From Jiangella alba (GTDB taxonomy: Bacteria > Actinomycetota > Actinomycetes > Jiangellales > Jiangellaceae), in assembly GCF_900106035.1 (NCBI RefSeq), contig NZ_FNUC01000004.1:1612001-1676000 (forward strand): 64,000 bases of DNA, given 5' to 3'. The stretch's first letter is position 1; each line of letters starts with the position of its first letter. The notes beneath the pieces are model-generated. The model searched no databases. It saw nothing but the letters and a program-made list of their open reading frames with translations, and was not told where the DNA came from. Shown in pieces: positions 47,701 through 57,088 of this stretch. A program made the translations under genes and the position numbers.

Positions 47701-47748
47701 GATCATCGGCACTTTCCGGCCCACGCGGGCCGGAAAGTGCCGATGATC
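47701..47748. terminator. 22-bp perfect hairpin after PTS EIIC
   Basis: Arms 47701-47722 and 47727-47748 are perfectly complementary around ACGC, with no T tract, 13 bases after the EIIC stop and 26 bases before the Enzyme I start. Probably a terminator; also resembles the intergenic palindromes at 30800 and 49544 in length and perfection, and shares the GATCATC start with the former. Confidence 0.8.
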
Positions 47749-47773
47749 GTGTGAGGACACGCAAGGAGGAGCG

Positions 47774-49432
47774 GTGGCAGTGATCAGCGGTGTGGGTGTC
47801 AGTTCCGGACGAGCGGCAGGACCGGTGGTCCGGATGCCGGACCCGGTGGGCGAGCCGCCGGCCGGCGCGACGTTGCCCGACGGCGCCGACGTCGCGGCCG
47901 AGGGCGCCCGCATCGCCGCGGCGGCCGAGCAGGTCCGCGCCGACCTCGAGCGGCGGGCGGCGGCTGCACACGGCGACGGCGTCGCGGTGCTGGAGGCGAC
48001 GGCGCTGATGGCGGCCGACCCGACGCTGGTCACGGCCGCACAGAAGAAGCTGTCCGACGGCACGTCGGCGCCCCGCGCGGTGTGGGACGCGGCGGCCGAG
48101 GTGCAGGCGATGCTCGAGTCGCTGGGCGGGTACATGGCCGAGCGGGCCCGCGACGTCGCCGACGTCCGCGACCGCATCGTCGCCGTGCTCGACGGCCGGC
48201 CGGCGCCTGGGGTGCCCGAGCGGGCCGAGCCGTTCGTCCTGGTGGCGCACGATCTCGCCCCGGCCGACACAGCGACGCTGGACCCGGCGACCTGCCTGGC
48301 GCTGGTGACCGAGGGCGGCGGGCCGACGTCGCACACGGCGATCCTGGCCCGGGCGCTCGGCCTGCCCGCCGTCGTCGCCGCGGCCGGGATCCTGGACGTC
48401 GCCGAGGACACCGTCGTGCTGGTCGACGGCGGCGCCGGGACGATCCAGCCGGACCCGCCGGACGACGTCGTCGCGCAGGTCCGGGCCGCGGCCGCCCGGG
48501 TGCTGACGTTCGACGGCACCGGCCGCACGTCCGACGGCCACCGCGTGCAGCTGCTGGCCAATGTCGGCGACCCGAAGGGCGCCGCGGCCGCCGCTGAGGC
48601 CGGCGCCGAGGGCGTCGGGCTGTTCCGCACCGAGTTCTGCTTCCTCGACCGCGCCGAGGAGCCGTCCGTCGACGAGCAGGTCGCGCAGTACACGGCCGTG
48701 CTGGCGCCGTTCGCCGGCAAGAAGGTAGTGGTCCGGACGCTCGACGCGGGCGCGGACAAGCCGCTGCCGTTCCTCACCGACGCGTCCGAGGCGAACCCGG
48801 CGCTGGGCGTGCGCGGCTATCGCACCGCGTGGCGGCATCCGGAGGTGCTCGACCACCAGCTCGAGGCCATCGCGCGGGCGGGTGAGGCGTCCGGCGCCGA
48901 GGTGTGGGTGATGGCGCCGATGATCTCCACGCCCGCCGAGGCCGCCGACTTCGTCGCCCGCGCCGCCACGTTCGGCCTCGCGACCGCCGGGGTCATGGTC
49001 GAGGTGCCGGCGCTCGCGCTGACCCCCGACCACCTGATGGCGAAGGTGGCGTTCGCCAGCCTCGGCACCAACGACCTCACCCAGTACACGATGGCGGCCG
49101 ACCGCCTGCTCGGCGACCTGGCCGAGCTGAGCGACGGGTGGCAGCCGGCCGTGCTGCGGCTGGTGCACCTGACGGCCGAGGCGGGCCTGCAGGCGGAGCG
49201 TCCGGTCGGCGTCTGCGGCGAGGCCGCGGCCGACCCAGCCCTCGCCGTCGTGCTGACCGGCCTCGGCGTGACCAGCCTGTCGATGACGGCGCGCGCCATC
49301 CCCGACGTCGCGGCCACGCTGCTCTCCGTCACGCGCGCCGAGTGCGTGCGGCTGGCCGAGCTGGCGCTGTCCGCGCCCGACGCGAAGGCCGCCCGCGCCG
49401 CCGTCCACGCGGAGCTGCCGCCGCTGGGCTGA
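47774..49432 (+). CDS. ptsI: PTS Enzyme I (phosphoenolpyruvate-protein phosphotransferase)
   Basis: 552 residues, GTG 47774 with AAGGAGGAG upstream. It takes phosphate from PEP and passes it to HPr. The phospho-His domain has GGPTSHTAILARALG (active His about 191), the PEP-binding barrel has GVGLFRTEFCFL, VRTLDAGADKP, and the active-site Cys in GVCGEAA (about 484). Length is normal (about 550-575). No HPr gene lies beside it, so HPr is encoded elsewhere. It follows EIIC in the same direction across a strong hairpin. Confidence 0.97.
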   Translation: MAVISGVGVSSGRAAGPVVRMPDPVGEPPAGATLPDGADVAAEGARIAAAAEQVRADLERRAAAAHGDGVAVLEATALMAADPTLVTAAQKKLSDGTSAPRAVWDAAAEVQAMLESLGGYMAERARDVADVRDRIVAVLDGRPAPGVPERAEPFVLVAHDLAPADTATLDPATCLALVTEGGGPTSHTAILARALGLPAVVAAAGILDVAEDTVVLVDGGAGTIQPDPPDDVVAQVRAAAARVLTFDGTGRTSDGHRVQLLANVGDPKGAAAAAEAGAEGVGLFRTEFCFLDRAEEPSVDEQVAQYTAVLAPFAGKKVVVRTLDAGADKPLPFLTDASEANPALGVRGYRTAWRHPEVLDHQLEAIARAGEASGAEVWVMAPMISTPAEAADFVARAATFGLATAGVMVEVPALALTPDHLMAKVAFASLGTNDLTQYTMAADRLLGDLAELSDGWQPAVLRLVHLTAEAGLQAERPVGVCGEAAADPALAVVLTGLGVTSLSMTARAIPDVAATLLSVTRAECVRLAELALSAPDAKAARAAVHAELPPLG

Positions 49433-49543
49433 CCCGGGATGGGCACGGTCACCGGCCTGATCCGTGTGCGCGCCCTCTGGGCGTCGGGTACGCGTCGGTG
49501 TTCGAGGTCCATCCGCTGATGCTCGACTGAACCCGCCGGACGC

Positions 49544-49604
49544 TTTGCAATGAGCACCCATACGCACCACCGGCGGGGTGGTGCGTATCGGTGCTCATTG
49601 CAAA
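49544..49604. repeat. 28-bp long-arm palindrome after ptsI
   Basis: 28-base arms (49544-49571, 49577-49604) pair at 27 of 28 positions around GGCGG. Sequence TTTGCAATGAGCACC is followed by ATACGCACCACC. It lies in the 233-base gap between ptsI and the convergent ROK gene. There is no T tract; it could be a terminator for both or a dispersed palindrome. The rest of the gap holds nothing recognisable. Confidence 0.83.
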
Positions 49605-49665
49605 CGCGTCCAGCACCGCGGCCAGCAGGTCGTCAGCGTCAGCTGGGCACCGGATCCCGTGATGG

Positions 49666-50838
49666 TCATGCGGCGCCGAGGCGGGCGTCGACGGCGGCGG
49701 CGGAGAAGACGTGGTCGACGACCATGATGCGGGCGCCTTCGATGGCGGCGCGGTCCTGCAGGGCCGACGCCGTGATGGTGAGGTCGCGGGTGGCCAGCGG
49801 CACCGTCCGCTCGTACAGCGACTCGCGCACGCCGATGAGGAAGTGCTCGTGGGTCAGCGCCATCGACCCGCCGATCACCAGCACGCCCGGGTTGAGCAGC
49901 GCCACCGCCGTCGCCAGCACCTCGCCGACCAGCTGGCCGGCGGTGCGCACCAGCGCGATCGCGTCGGCGTTGCCGGCCTGCACCAGGCGGGCGACGTCGG
50001 TGGGGGTCTCGGCCGCGATGCCGCGGTCGGCGAGCTGCCGGACCAGCGCGCCGCCGCTCGCGTGCGCGGCCAGGCAGCCGTTGGCGCCGCACGCGCAGAC
50101 CGCACCGGCGACCGGGTGGGCGATGCGGATGTGGCCGATGTCGCCTGCGCCGCCCGCGATGCCGCGCTCCGGCCGTCCGCCGATGATCAGCCCGGCGCCG
50201 ATACCCGTCCCGACCTTGACGTAGAGCAGGCTCGGCACGTCCGGGTGGTAGCGCCGGGCCTCACCGAGCCCCATGAGGTTGGCGTCGTTGTCGATCAGGG
50301 CGGGCACCCCGAACCGCTCCTCGAACACCGTCGTCACCGGGTGGTCGTCCCAGCCGGGCATGATCGGCGGCTGCTGCAGCCGCTTCGTCGCGACGTTCAC
50401 CGGCCCGGGCACGCCGATGCCGATGCCGCACAGGCCGTCGCGGGCCGCCGGACCGGCCGACGCGAGCAGCGCCGCGAACCCTTCCAGCACCGCCGTCAGT
50501 ACCGGGTCCGGGCCGTCCTGGATGCGGATGCGGCTGGTGCTCTCGGCCAGGATCGCCCCGGCGACGTCCTGCAGCGCCAGCCGCGCGTGCGTCGCACCGA
50601 GGTCGGCGGTCAGCACGTACTTGTCGGTGTCGACGAACGACAGGCCCTTCGCCGGCCGCCCGGCGACGCCGGAGTGCTGCGCGGCCGCCTCGCTCAGGTA
50701 GCCCGCCGCCGTCAGCATGGCCAGCCGCTGGGTCAGCGTCGACCGGGACAGCCCGGTCTGCTCCAGCAGCTCGCGGCGGGTGCTCACCTCGCCGGAGCGG
50801 ACCAGCTGCAGGATCTGCCCTGCCGTCGTGCCCGTCAT
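49666..50838 (-). CDS. ROK-family transcriptional regulator
   Basis: 390 residues, ATG 50838. A winged helix-turn-helix (about 5-60; ILQLVRSGEVSTRRELLEQTGLSRSTLTQRLAMLTAAGYL) is fused to a ROK sugar-kinase-like domain (about 75-385), with LTADLGATHARLAL, GIGIGVPGPV, VKVGTGIGAGLIIGG and the zinc-site motif CACGANGCL. ROK regulators of the NagC/XylR type release DNA upon binding a sugar or sugar phosphate. It ends the importer operon, overlapping the permease stop (ATGA), so it probably regulates it. Confidence 0.95.
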   Translation of the reverse strand: MTGTTAGQILQLVRSGEVSTRRELLEQTGLSRSTLTQRLAMLTAAGYLSEAAAQHSGVAGRPAKGLSFVDTDKYVLTADLGATHARLALQDVAGAILAESTSRIRIQDGPDPVLTAVLEGFAALLASAGPAARDGLCGIGIGVPGPVNVATKRLQQPPIMPGWDDHPVTTVFEERFGVPALIDNDANLMGLGEARRYHPDVPSLLYVKVGTGIGAGLIIGGRPERGIAGGAGDIGHIRIAHPVAGAVCACGANGCLAAHASGGALVRQLADRGIAAETPTDVARLVQAGNADAIALVRTAGQLVGEVLATAVALLNPGVLVIGGSMALTHEHFLIGVRESLYERTVPLATRDLTITASALQDRAAIEGARIMVVDHVFSAAAVDARLGAA

Positions 50839-51764
50839 CCCTTCTCCGCGCCGCTGGTGAGGCCCTCGACGAGCATCCGCTCGGCCAGGAAGAACAACGC
50901 GATGATCGGCAGCGTGAGCACCACCGAGCCGGCCATCAGCACCGTCGTCGGCACCTCGATCGACCCGGACAGCCGCGACAGCCCGAGGCTGACCGTCCAG
51001 TTGTCGCGCCGCTCGACCAGGAACAGCAGCGCGAACAGGAACTCGTTCCACGCGATCATGAACACGTACAGCCCGGTCGCGATCAGCGACGGCATCGACA
51101 GCGGCAGGCTGATGCGCCGGATGACGCCGAAGCGCGTGCACCCGTCGATCAGCGCCGCCTCCTCCAGCGACACCGGGATGGTCGAGAAGTAGTTGCGCAG
51201 CATGTAGATCGCCACGGGCACAGTCTGCGCCACGTAGACGATCGCCAGCGCCAGTAGGTTGCCGCGGAGACTGAGCTGCGAGAACAGCACGAACAGCGGG
51301 ATCGCCAGCAGGATCGGCGGGAACAGGTACACGATGAGGAACAGGAAGCCCGACGCGCCGCGGCCGCGGAAGGCCAGCCGGCTCACCGCGTAGGCGCCGA
51401 GGATCGACGCCACCAGCGTCACCACCACGGTCACGGTGGCCACCAGCGCGCTGTTGCCCATGTACCGCAGGAACCCCTGGCCGCCGTCGTCGACGGACGT
51501 CAGCACCTCGCGGTAGGTGTCGGCGGTGACCTCCGACGGCGACACCCACAGCCGGCCGGGCTCCAGCAGCACCTCGGCGATCGGGCGCACGGACAGCACC
51601 AGCATGTAGAGGAACGGCACGATCGTCACCAGCGCCAGCCCGACGATCGTGACCACCCGCAACGTGCCCCAGACCCGCTCCTCGCGGCTGCGGGGACGGC
51701 GCCGGCGCGACGACGGGCGGTCCGGCGCGGTGGGCGGTGCGGTCGTCACGGTGTCCACGCTCAC
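50835..51764 (-). CDS. carbohydrate ABC importer permease (MalG type)
   Basis: 309 residues, GTG 51764. Six transmembrane segments with the EAA-type cytosolic loop EEAALIDGCTRFGVIRRISLPL, the surface that contacts the ATPase in MalF/MalG-like transporters. It is the third gene of an importer operon (binding protein, MalF type, MalG type, then ROK). Both ends overlap neighbours by four bases. No ATP-binding gene is in the cluster. Confidence 0.94.
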   Translation of the reverse strand: MSVDTVTTAPPTAPDRPSSRRRRPRSREERVWGTLRVVTIVGLALVTIVPFLYMLVLSVRPIAEVLLEPGRLWVSPSEVTADTYREVLTSVDDGGQGFLRYMGNSALVATVTVVVTLVASILGAYAVSRLAFRGRGASGFLFLIVYLFPPILLAIPLFVLFSQLSLRGNLLALAIVYVAQTVPVAIYMLRNYFSTIPVSLEEAALIDGCTRFGVIRRISLPLSMPSLIATGLYVFMIAWNEFLFALLFLVERRDNWTVSLGLSRLSGSIEVPTTVLMAGSVVLTLPIIALFFLAERMLVEGLTSGAEKG

Positions 51765-52711
51765 GACGTCTCCCCTCGGGCCGCGGCCGTCCGCAGGTAG
51801 ACGGCGATGAAGACGACCAGCACGCCGGCCAGCACCAGCGACTGGGCGGCCGCGGCGCCGATGTCGGTGCGGGCGGTCAGGAACTCGTACACCCGGATCG
51901 ACACCACGTCGGTGCCGGCGCCGCCGCCGGTCAGCAGGTACACGTCGTCGAACTTGTTGAACGTGAAGATGAACCGCAGGATCGTCAGCAGCGCGATCAC
52001 CGGCATCAGCTGCGGCAGCGTGATGTGGCGGAACCGCTGCCAGATCGACGTCCCGTCCACCATGGCGGCCTCGTCCAGCTCGCCGGGCAGCGCCTGCAGC
52101 CGGGCGATGAGGAACAGGAACGCGAACGGGAAGTACCGCCACGCCTCGAACGCGATGACCGTCAGCAGCGCCAGCGGCACCGTCACGTCCACCCCGAACA
52201 GCCCGACCGTGTAGTCGCGCTGCGACAGGAACGGCACCGGCTCGTCCCAGCCCAGGAACCGGGTGCCCCAGGCGTTGACGATGCCGAACTGCGGGTTCAG
52301 CGCGACCGACCACACGAACGTCACGGCGACGACGGGCGCGACGTACGGCAGCAGCATCGCCGCGCGCAGCACGCCGCGGCCGCGGAACGGCTTGCGCAGG
52401 GCCAACGCGGCGACCAGCCCGATGGCGATCGAGCCGAGCGTCGCACCGACGGTGTACACGACCGTCGTCCACAGCGACGACCAGAACCCGGACGACCCGA
52501 ACACTGTCGCGAAGTTGTCCAGGCTGTACTCGCCGAAGAACCCGGCGTCGCGCAGGTTGATCAGCCGGACGTCCTGGAACGCCAGCGAGATCGTCCAGAG
52601 CACCGGCAGCACCACGACGACGACCACGATGAGCAGCGTCGGCGAGATGAGCCGGAACGCGAGCCGGGACTCCTGGCGGGCCAGCGTGTCGGTGCGCGGC
52701 ACCGTCGTCAC
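51761..52711 (-). CDS. carbohydrate ABC importer permease (MalF type)
   Basis: 316 residues, GTG 52711 overlapping the binding-protein stop. Six predicted helices with the EAA loop LDEAAMVDGTSIWQRFRHITLPQL. It carries the N-terminal hydrophobic start SRLAFRLISPTLLIVVVVVVLPVLWTISLAF common to MalF/UgpA-like permeases of sugar importers in actinobacteria. Confidence 0.94.
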   Translation of the reverse strand: MTTVPRTDTLARQESRLAFRLISPTLLIVVVVVVLPVLWTISLAFQDVRLINLRDAGFFGEYSLDNFATVFGSSGFWSSLWTTVVYTVGATLGSIAIGLVAALALRKPFRGRGVLRAAMLLPYVAPVVAVTFVWSVALNPQFGIVNAWGTRFLGWDEPVPFLSQRDYTVGLFGVDVTVPLALLTVIAFEAWRYFPFAFLFLIARLQALPGELDEAAMVDGTSIWQRFRHITLPQLMPVIALLTILRFIFTFNKFDDVYLLTGGGAGTDVVSIRVYEFLTARTDIGAAAAQSLVLAGVLVVFIAVYLRTAAARGETS

Positions 52712-54108
52712 TCCAGGCTCTGCTGGATCTCGGCGACGGCGTCCTGCGCCTGCTGGGCGGCCTCCTCACCGGTGCCGCTGCCGCTGACCAGCTCGTTCAG
52801 CGCGGCCGCGACGGGCAGCTCGCCGAGCGTGGCGCCGACCAGCTGGCCCTGGCCCTGCTCGAACCCCCACCGCTGGATGGTCTCGGCGCTGGTGCGCACC
52901 GTCTCCAGCGTCTCGGCGTCGTAGAAGTCGCCGAGCGGCGCCAGCGTGTCGACGCCGGCGTCGAGGCCCTCCCACGCCGTGACGTACTCCTCCGGGTCGT
53001 CGGCCGTGCCCTGACGGGTCGGGATGCGGCCCTCCGGCGCGACGGCGAGCCAGTCGACGTAGCCGTCGGACATGACGTACCTGACGAACTCCGAGGCCGG
53101 GTCGGTCGCGGCGTCGGCGGTCAGCACCCACGACGTGATCTCGCCGTACGACGCCGGCTCGTCTCCGCTGGGTCCCTGGACCGCCGTGACGACGCCGCTG
53201 TTCTGCGCGAGGAACGTGGGGTCGGCCCGGCACTCGGGGCAGGTCGGCAGGGCGTCGTTGCGCAGCCCGGCCAGCTCGTCGAGGATGAACGACGACCACA
53301 CGACCATGGCGGCCTGGCCGGCGAAGTAGGTGGCCCGGGTGGTGTCGACGTCCTGGTTGCCGGCCACGGAGTAGTCGCGCACGAGGTTCGCGTAGAAGTC
53401 GAACGTCTCGGCGCACTCCGGCGAGTCCAGCGTCACCGTGCCCTCGTCGTCGACCAGCTCGCAGCCGTTGCCCAGCGCGAAGTACTCGAAGCTCTGCTGG
53501 GTGAACGCGTCGCCGGGGATGGTCGGCGCGGCGATACCGGCGACGGCGTCGCCGTCCAGGGTCTCGGCGGCCGTCGTGATGGCGTCGAACGTCGTCGGCG
53601 GCTCCAGCCCGGCCGCGTCGAACAGGTCCTTGCGGTAGACCATGAGCTGCGGCCAGCCGTCGCTCGGGACCGCGAGCTGGGCGTCGCCGTCGCGGGTCAG
53701 CTCGAGCGCGGCCTGCGCGAAGGTGTCCTCGCCGAGGTCGTCGACGATGCTCGCCGGCGTCTCGGTGTCCAGCAGTTCGTTGACGGCCATCGACTGCACA
53801 CCGGCCAGCGACGTCGCGCCGATGACGTCGGGCAGGTCGCCGGCCGCGGCCGACGACGTGACCAGTTGGTCGAAGTCGTTCTCGGCCACCGACACCAGCT
53901 CGACGTCGACGCCGGAGGACTGGCTGAAGGCGTCGACGATCGCCTCGATGGCGGTGACGCGGTCGGCGATGTCCTCGACCACCCACACCGTGATTCCGTC
54001 GGCGTCGCCGGCCGAGTCGCTGTCGTCGTCGCCACCGCCGCACGCGGCGAGCAGGACCGATCCGGCGAGGACGGTGGCCGCCCCGCGGCCGATGGTGCGT
54101 GCTCTCAT
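52708..54108 (-). CDS. sugar-binding lipoprotein of ABC importer
   Basis: 466 residues, ATG 54108. The signal peptide ends with LLAACGG (lipidated Cys about 23), then a periplasmic-binding-protein fold of cluster 1: PDVIGATSLAGVQSMAVNELLD, WPQLMVYRKDLFDAAGLEPPTTFDAITTAA, TRATYFAGQAAMVVWSSFILDEL. Two internal CPEC-type cysteines (PTCPECRAD) are unusual. It collects an unknown oligosaccharide outside the membrane. First gene of the operon. Confidence 0.93.
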   Translation of the reverse strand: MRARTIGRGAATVLAGSVLLAACGGGDDDSDSAGDADGITVWVVEDIADRVTAIEAIVDAFSQSSGVDVELVSVAENDFDQLVTSSAAAGDLPDVIGATSLAGVQSMAVNELLDTETPASIVDDLGEDTFAQAALELTRDGDAQLAVPSDGWPQLMVYRKDLFDAAGLEPPTTFDAITTAAETLDGDAVAGIAAPTIPGDAFTQQSFEYFALGNGCELVDDEGTVTLDSPECAETFDFYANLVRDYSVAGNQDVDTTRATYFAGQAAMVVWSSFILDELAGLRNDALPTCPECRADPTFLAQNSGVVTAVQGPSGDEPASYGEITSWVLTADAATDPASEFVRYVMSDGYVDWLAVAPEGRIPTRQGTADDPEEYVTAWEGLDAGVDTLAPLGDFYDAETLETVRTSAETIQRWGFEQGQGQLVGATLGELPVAAALNELVSGSGTGEEAAQQAQDAVAEIQQSLE

Positions 54109-54167
54109 GCGAACCTCTCATCGTGGAGAGTTGCCAGCTCTGGGTTACGGTCATGAAACACCTAATA

Positions 54168-54186
54168 ATGTCCGATGACAAGACAT
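54168..54186. promoter_or_regulatory. inverted repeat between importer operon and dehydrogenase
   Basis: ATGTC and GACAT arms (54168-54172, 54182-54186) are nine bases apart in an A/T-rich stretch (54160-54235) between divergent genes, where a ROK or other repressor site would be expected. Extending each arm outward by AA/AA keeps a near-palindrome. Confidence 0.5.
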
Positions 54187-54238
54187 AATCTGCCTGACCC
54201 TCCGACACAATTACACTGAACAGAAGTAGAGGTGTCTG

Positions 54239-55294
54239 ATGTCGCTCGTCGTGCAGTTCACCGGTCCGCGTCAGGTCGGCGTCGCCGACGAGCCGTCGTC
54301 GCCGCTGGGTGCGGGGCAGGTCCGCATCGCCACCTGGTACTCCGGCATCTCCGCCGGCACCGAGCTGACCGCGTACCGCGGCTCCAACCCCTACCTGACG
54401 AAGACGTGGGACGCGGCGGCGCGGCTGTTCACCGACGGCGCGCCGGCGTTCTCCTACCCCGTCTCCGGCTGGGGCTACCAGGAGGTCGGGCAGGTCAGCG
54501 AGGTCGCGCCGGACGTGGCGTCACCGCGGGTGGGCGACGTGGTCTACGGCATCTGGGGGCACCGCGCCGAGACGGTGGTGCCCGCGGCGATCGCCGCCCG
54601 GCGGCTGCTGCCCGCCGGCGTCGACCCGGTGCACGGCGTGTTCGCCCGGGTGGGCGCCATCGCGCTGAACGCCGTGCTCGCCGCCGACGTGCACCTCGGC
54701 GAGCACGTGGCGATCTTCGGCCAGGGCGTCATCGGGCTGCTGGCCACGCGGCTGACGGAACTGAACGGCGGCTCCGTGGTGGCGGTCGACGGGCTGCCCG
54801 GCCGGGTCGCGCTGGCGTCGCGGTTCGGCGCCGTACGGGCGGTCCCGGCCGACGTGGCGGGCGGGGCGGCGGTCGTGGTGCGGTCGGTCACCGACGGCGC
54901 CGGCGCCGACACGGCGATCGAGCTGAGCGGCCACTACCGCGCGTTGCACGAGGCGATCCGGTCGGTGCGTCCCGGCGGACGGGTCGTGGCGGCCGGCTTC
55001 TATCAGGGTGAGGCGGGTGGGCTGCTGCTGGGGGAGGAGTTCCACCACAACCGCGTCGAGATCGTGGCCAGCCAGATCGGCGGCACGCCGCGGGCGCTCG
55101 GCGACCGGTGGAACCACGACCGCCTGCTGACGGTGGTGATGTCGCTGGTCGCCTCCGGCCGCCTGGACGTCGCGCCGCTGCTGTCGCACGTCCTGCCGGT
55201 GACGGAGGTGGCCGGCGCGTTCGACCTGCTCGACCGCCGTCCGGCCGAGGCATTGCAGGTGGTGCTGCGGTTCCCGGCCGCCCCCGTCAGCTGA
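54239..55294 (+). CDS. medium-chain (zinc-type) alcohol dehydrogenase-like protein
   Basis: 351 residues, ATG 54239. The MDR fold begins with a GroES-like domain (about 20-125) and has a Rossmann site IFGQGVIGLLATRL (about 158-170). The usual structural-zinc cysteines are missing, and the catalytic-zinc ligands cannot be placed with confidence. The sequence resembles the sorbitol/2-deoxy-scyllo-inosamine dehydrogenase-like group. It is divergent from the sugar importer and may act on a sugar or polyol imported by it. The 3' end overlaps that of the AraC gene by eight bases. Confidence 0.85.
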   Translation: MSLVVQFTGPRQVGVADEPSSPLGAGQVRIATWYSGISAGTELTAYRGSNPYLTKTWDAAARLFTDGAPAFSYPVSGWGYQEVGQVSEVAPDVASPRVGDVVYGIWGHRAETVVPAAIAARRLLPAGVDPVHGVFARVGAIALNAVLAADVHLGEHVAIFGQGVIGLLATRLTELNGGSVVAVDGLPGRVALASRFGAVRAVPADVAGGAAVVVRSVTDGAGADTAIELSGHYRALHEAIRSVRPGGRVVAAGFYQGEAGGLLLGEEFHHNRVEIVASQIGGTPRALGDRWNHDRLLTVVMSLVASGRLDVAPLLSHVLPVTEVAGAFDLLDRRPAEALQVVLRFPAAPVS

Positions 55295-56153
55295 CCGCGT
55301 CGCGGCTGGGCGGGACGCCGAACTGGCGGCGGTACTCGCGGCTGAACTGCGACGGGCTGTCGTAGCCCACCCGGTGCCCGACGCCGGTGACGTCGCCCGG
55401 GTGGGCGGCGAGCAGCAGCCGGGCCTCCTGGAGCCGGATCTGCTTCTGGAACTGGATCGGGCTCATGGCGGTGACGGCCTGGAAGTTGCGGTGGAACGCC
55501 GAGACGCTCATGCCGGACAGCCGTGCGACGTCCTCGACGCGGAACGATTCGCGGTAGTGGTCGCGGATCCAGCCGACCGCCCGCGCGACGTGGCTGAGGC
55601 TGCTGTCGGCGAGGCCGAGCTGACGGACCAGCGCTCCCTGCTCGCCGCTGAGCAGCCGCCAGAGGATCTCGCGCAGCACCAGCGGCGCGAGCACGTCGCG
55701 GTCGCGCGGGTGGTCGAGCAGCCGCAGCAGCCGGACGACGGCGTCGAGCAGTTCGGCGGGCGCCTCGTTCACGGCGAGAGCGGACGGCGCGGCGGCCGCC
55801 CCGCGCGGGACGGCGCCGGGGCCGGCCCGCAACAGCAGCTCGGCCACGGCGGCGGGTCGCAGGATCAGCCCGAACCCCAGCGCCGGCCGCTCCCGCGTCG
55901 CGCCGACGAAGTGCCCGGTGACGGGGAGGTCGACCGACGCCACGAGGTACTGGCCGGCCCGGTAGTCGTAGACGCGATCGCCCAGCGCCAGCCGCTTCTC
56001 GCCCTGCGCGATGAGCGCCAGCATGGTGCCGGACATCGATGCCGACGGCGGGCCGGAGCGCTCGACCTTCGAGAGCAGCACGTCGTCGATGGCCGTGGTG
56101 GCGTCGGGGCGGGCATGACGGTCGATCAGCCGCCGCAGCTCCTCCAGGGGCAT
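55287..56153 (-). CDS. AraC-family regulator (AraC_N type)
   Basis: 288 residues, ATG 56153. The N-terminal AraC_N domain (about 1-180), with SGTMLALIAQGEKRLALGDRVYDYRAGQYLVASVDLPV, precedes two helix-turn-helix motifs (about 190-285), ARAVGWIRDHYRESFRVEDVARLSGMSVSAFHRNFQAVTAMSPIQFQKQIRLQEARLLL. This subtype (PF06719) often activates an adjacent dehydrogenase/SDR gene. It is divergent from the SDR at 56281, with a pair of direct repeats between them. Confidence 0.94.
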   Translation of the reverse strand: MPLEELRRLIDRHARPDATTAIDDVLLSKVERSGPPSASMSGTMLALIAQGEKRLALGDRVYDYRAGQYLVASVDLPVTGHFVGATRERPALGFGLILRPAAVAELLLRAGPGAVPRGAAAAPSALAVNEAPAELLDAVVRLLRLLDHPRDRDVLAPLVLREILWRLLSGEQGALVRQLGLADSSLSHVARAVGWIRDHYRESFRVEDVARLSGMSVSAFHRNFQAVTAMSPIQFQKQIRLQEARLLLAAHPGDVTGVGHRVGYDSPSQFSREYRRQFGVPPSRDAVS

Positions 56154-56173
56154 GCCACGATTCTCGTTAGCGC

Positions 56174-56204
56174 GAGAGGATCGGGCAAGTCATGGAGAGG
56201 ATCG
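56174..56204. promoter_or_regulatory. 21-bp-spaced direct repeats between AraC and SDR genes
   Basis: GAGAGGATCG occurs at 56174-56183 and 56195-56204, exactly 21 bases apart, two helical turns. This is the geometry used by AraC-type activators with two half-sites on one face of DNA. It is 77 bases before the SDR start. Confidence 0.72.
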
Positions 56205-56280
56205 ATCTACTCCCAATACGGACTGGCCTGCTCTGATGGAGGTGTCAGCCAAGTCAGAGAATCGAACGGGAAGGTCACCC

Positions 56281-57039
56281 ATGAGAGTCGCCATCGTCAC
56301 CGGCGCGAGCTCGGGCATCGGGCGGAGCACGGCGATCCAGCTCGCCGCACGCGGCGCCGGCGTCGTCCTCACCTACCACCGCAACGAGGCGGGCGCGCTG
56401 GACACCGTCGCCCGCATCGAGAAGGACGGCGGCGCCGCCGTCGCGCTCCCGCTGGACCTCTCCGACGCCGCCACGTTCCCGGCGTTCCGCGCCGCCGTCA
56501 CCGCCGTCCTGCGCGAGCGCTGGCAGCGTGACACCGTCGACGTCCTGGTCAACAACGGCGGCTTCGCCGAGTCGGCGCCGTTCGCGGAGATGACCGAGGA
56601 GCGGTTCGACCGGCTCTACCGCGGGCTGTTCAAGGGCCCGTACTTCCTCACCCAGACGCTGCTGCCGGTGCTCGCCGACGGCGCCGCCGTCGTCAACGTC
56701 ACCAGCAGCTCGGCGCTCGCGGCCGCGCCCGAGGCCGGGTACTCCGGCTACGCGGCGATGAAGGGCGGCCTCGCCGTCGCCACGCGTTTCCTCGCCAAGG
56801 AGCTCGGCCCGCGCGGCATCCGGGTCAACGCCGTCGCGCCCGGCCCCACCCGCACCCGCCTCGGCGACGACGCCATCGAGCGCTTCCCCGAGCTCGTCGC
56901 GCCGCTCGCTGCGAAGACCGCGCTCGGGCGCATCGGCGAGCCCGGCGACGTCGGCACGGTCATCGCGATGCTGGCCGGCGACGAGGGCCGCTGGATCACC
57001 GCCCAGCAGATCGAGGTCAGCGGCGGCTACGGGCTCTGA
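56281..57039 (+). CDS. short-chain dehydrogenase, AraC-associated
   Basis: 252 residues, ATG 56281 with GGGAAGG upstream. Classical SDR: TGASSGIG (8-15), NNGG in place of NNAG (about 95), catalytic YAAMKGG (about 160) and C-terminal GxVSGGYGL. It uses NAD(P)H to reduce an unidentified carbonyl. The divergent AraC regulator and the 21-bp repeats suggest induction by a carbonyl or aldehyde. Similar AraC/SDR pairs are widespread. Confidence 0.94.
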   Translation: MRVAIVTGASSGIGRSTAIQLAARGAGVVLTYHRNEAGALDTVARIEKDGGAAVALPLDLSDAATFPAFRAAVTAVLRERWQRDTVDVLVNNGGFAESAPFAEMTEERFDRLYRGLFKGPYFLTQTLLPVLADGAAVVNVTSSSALAAAPEAGYSGYAAMKGGLAVATRFLAKELGPRGIRVNAVAPGPTRTRLGDDAIERFPELVAPLAAKTALGRIGEPGDVGTVIAMLAGDEGRWITAQQIEVSGGYGL

Positions 57040-57088
57040 GCGCGATACTCCCTGGCGCGATCCGGCGGGGTGGTGTGTGCTGCTGCCC

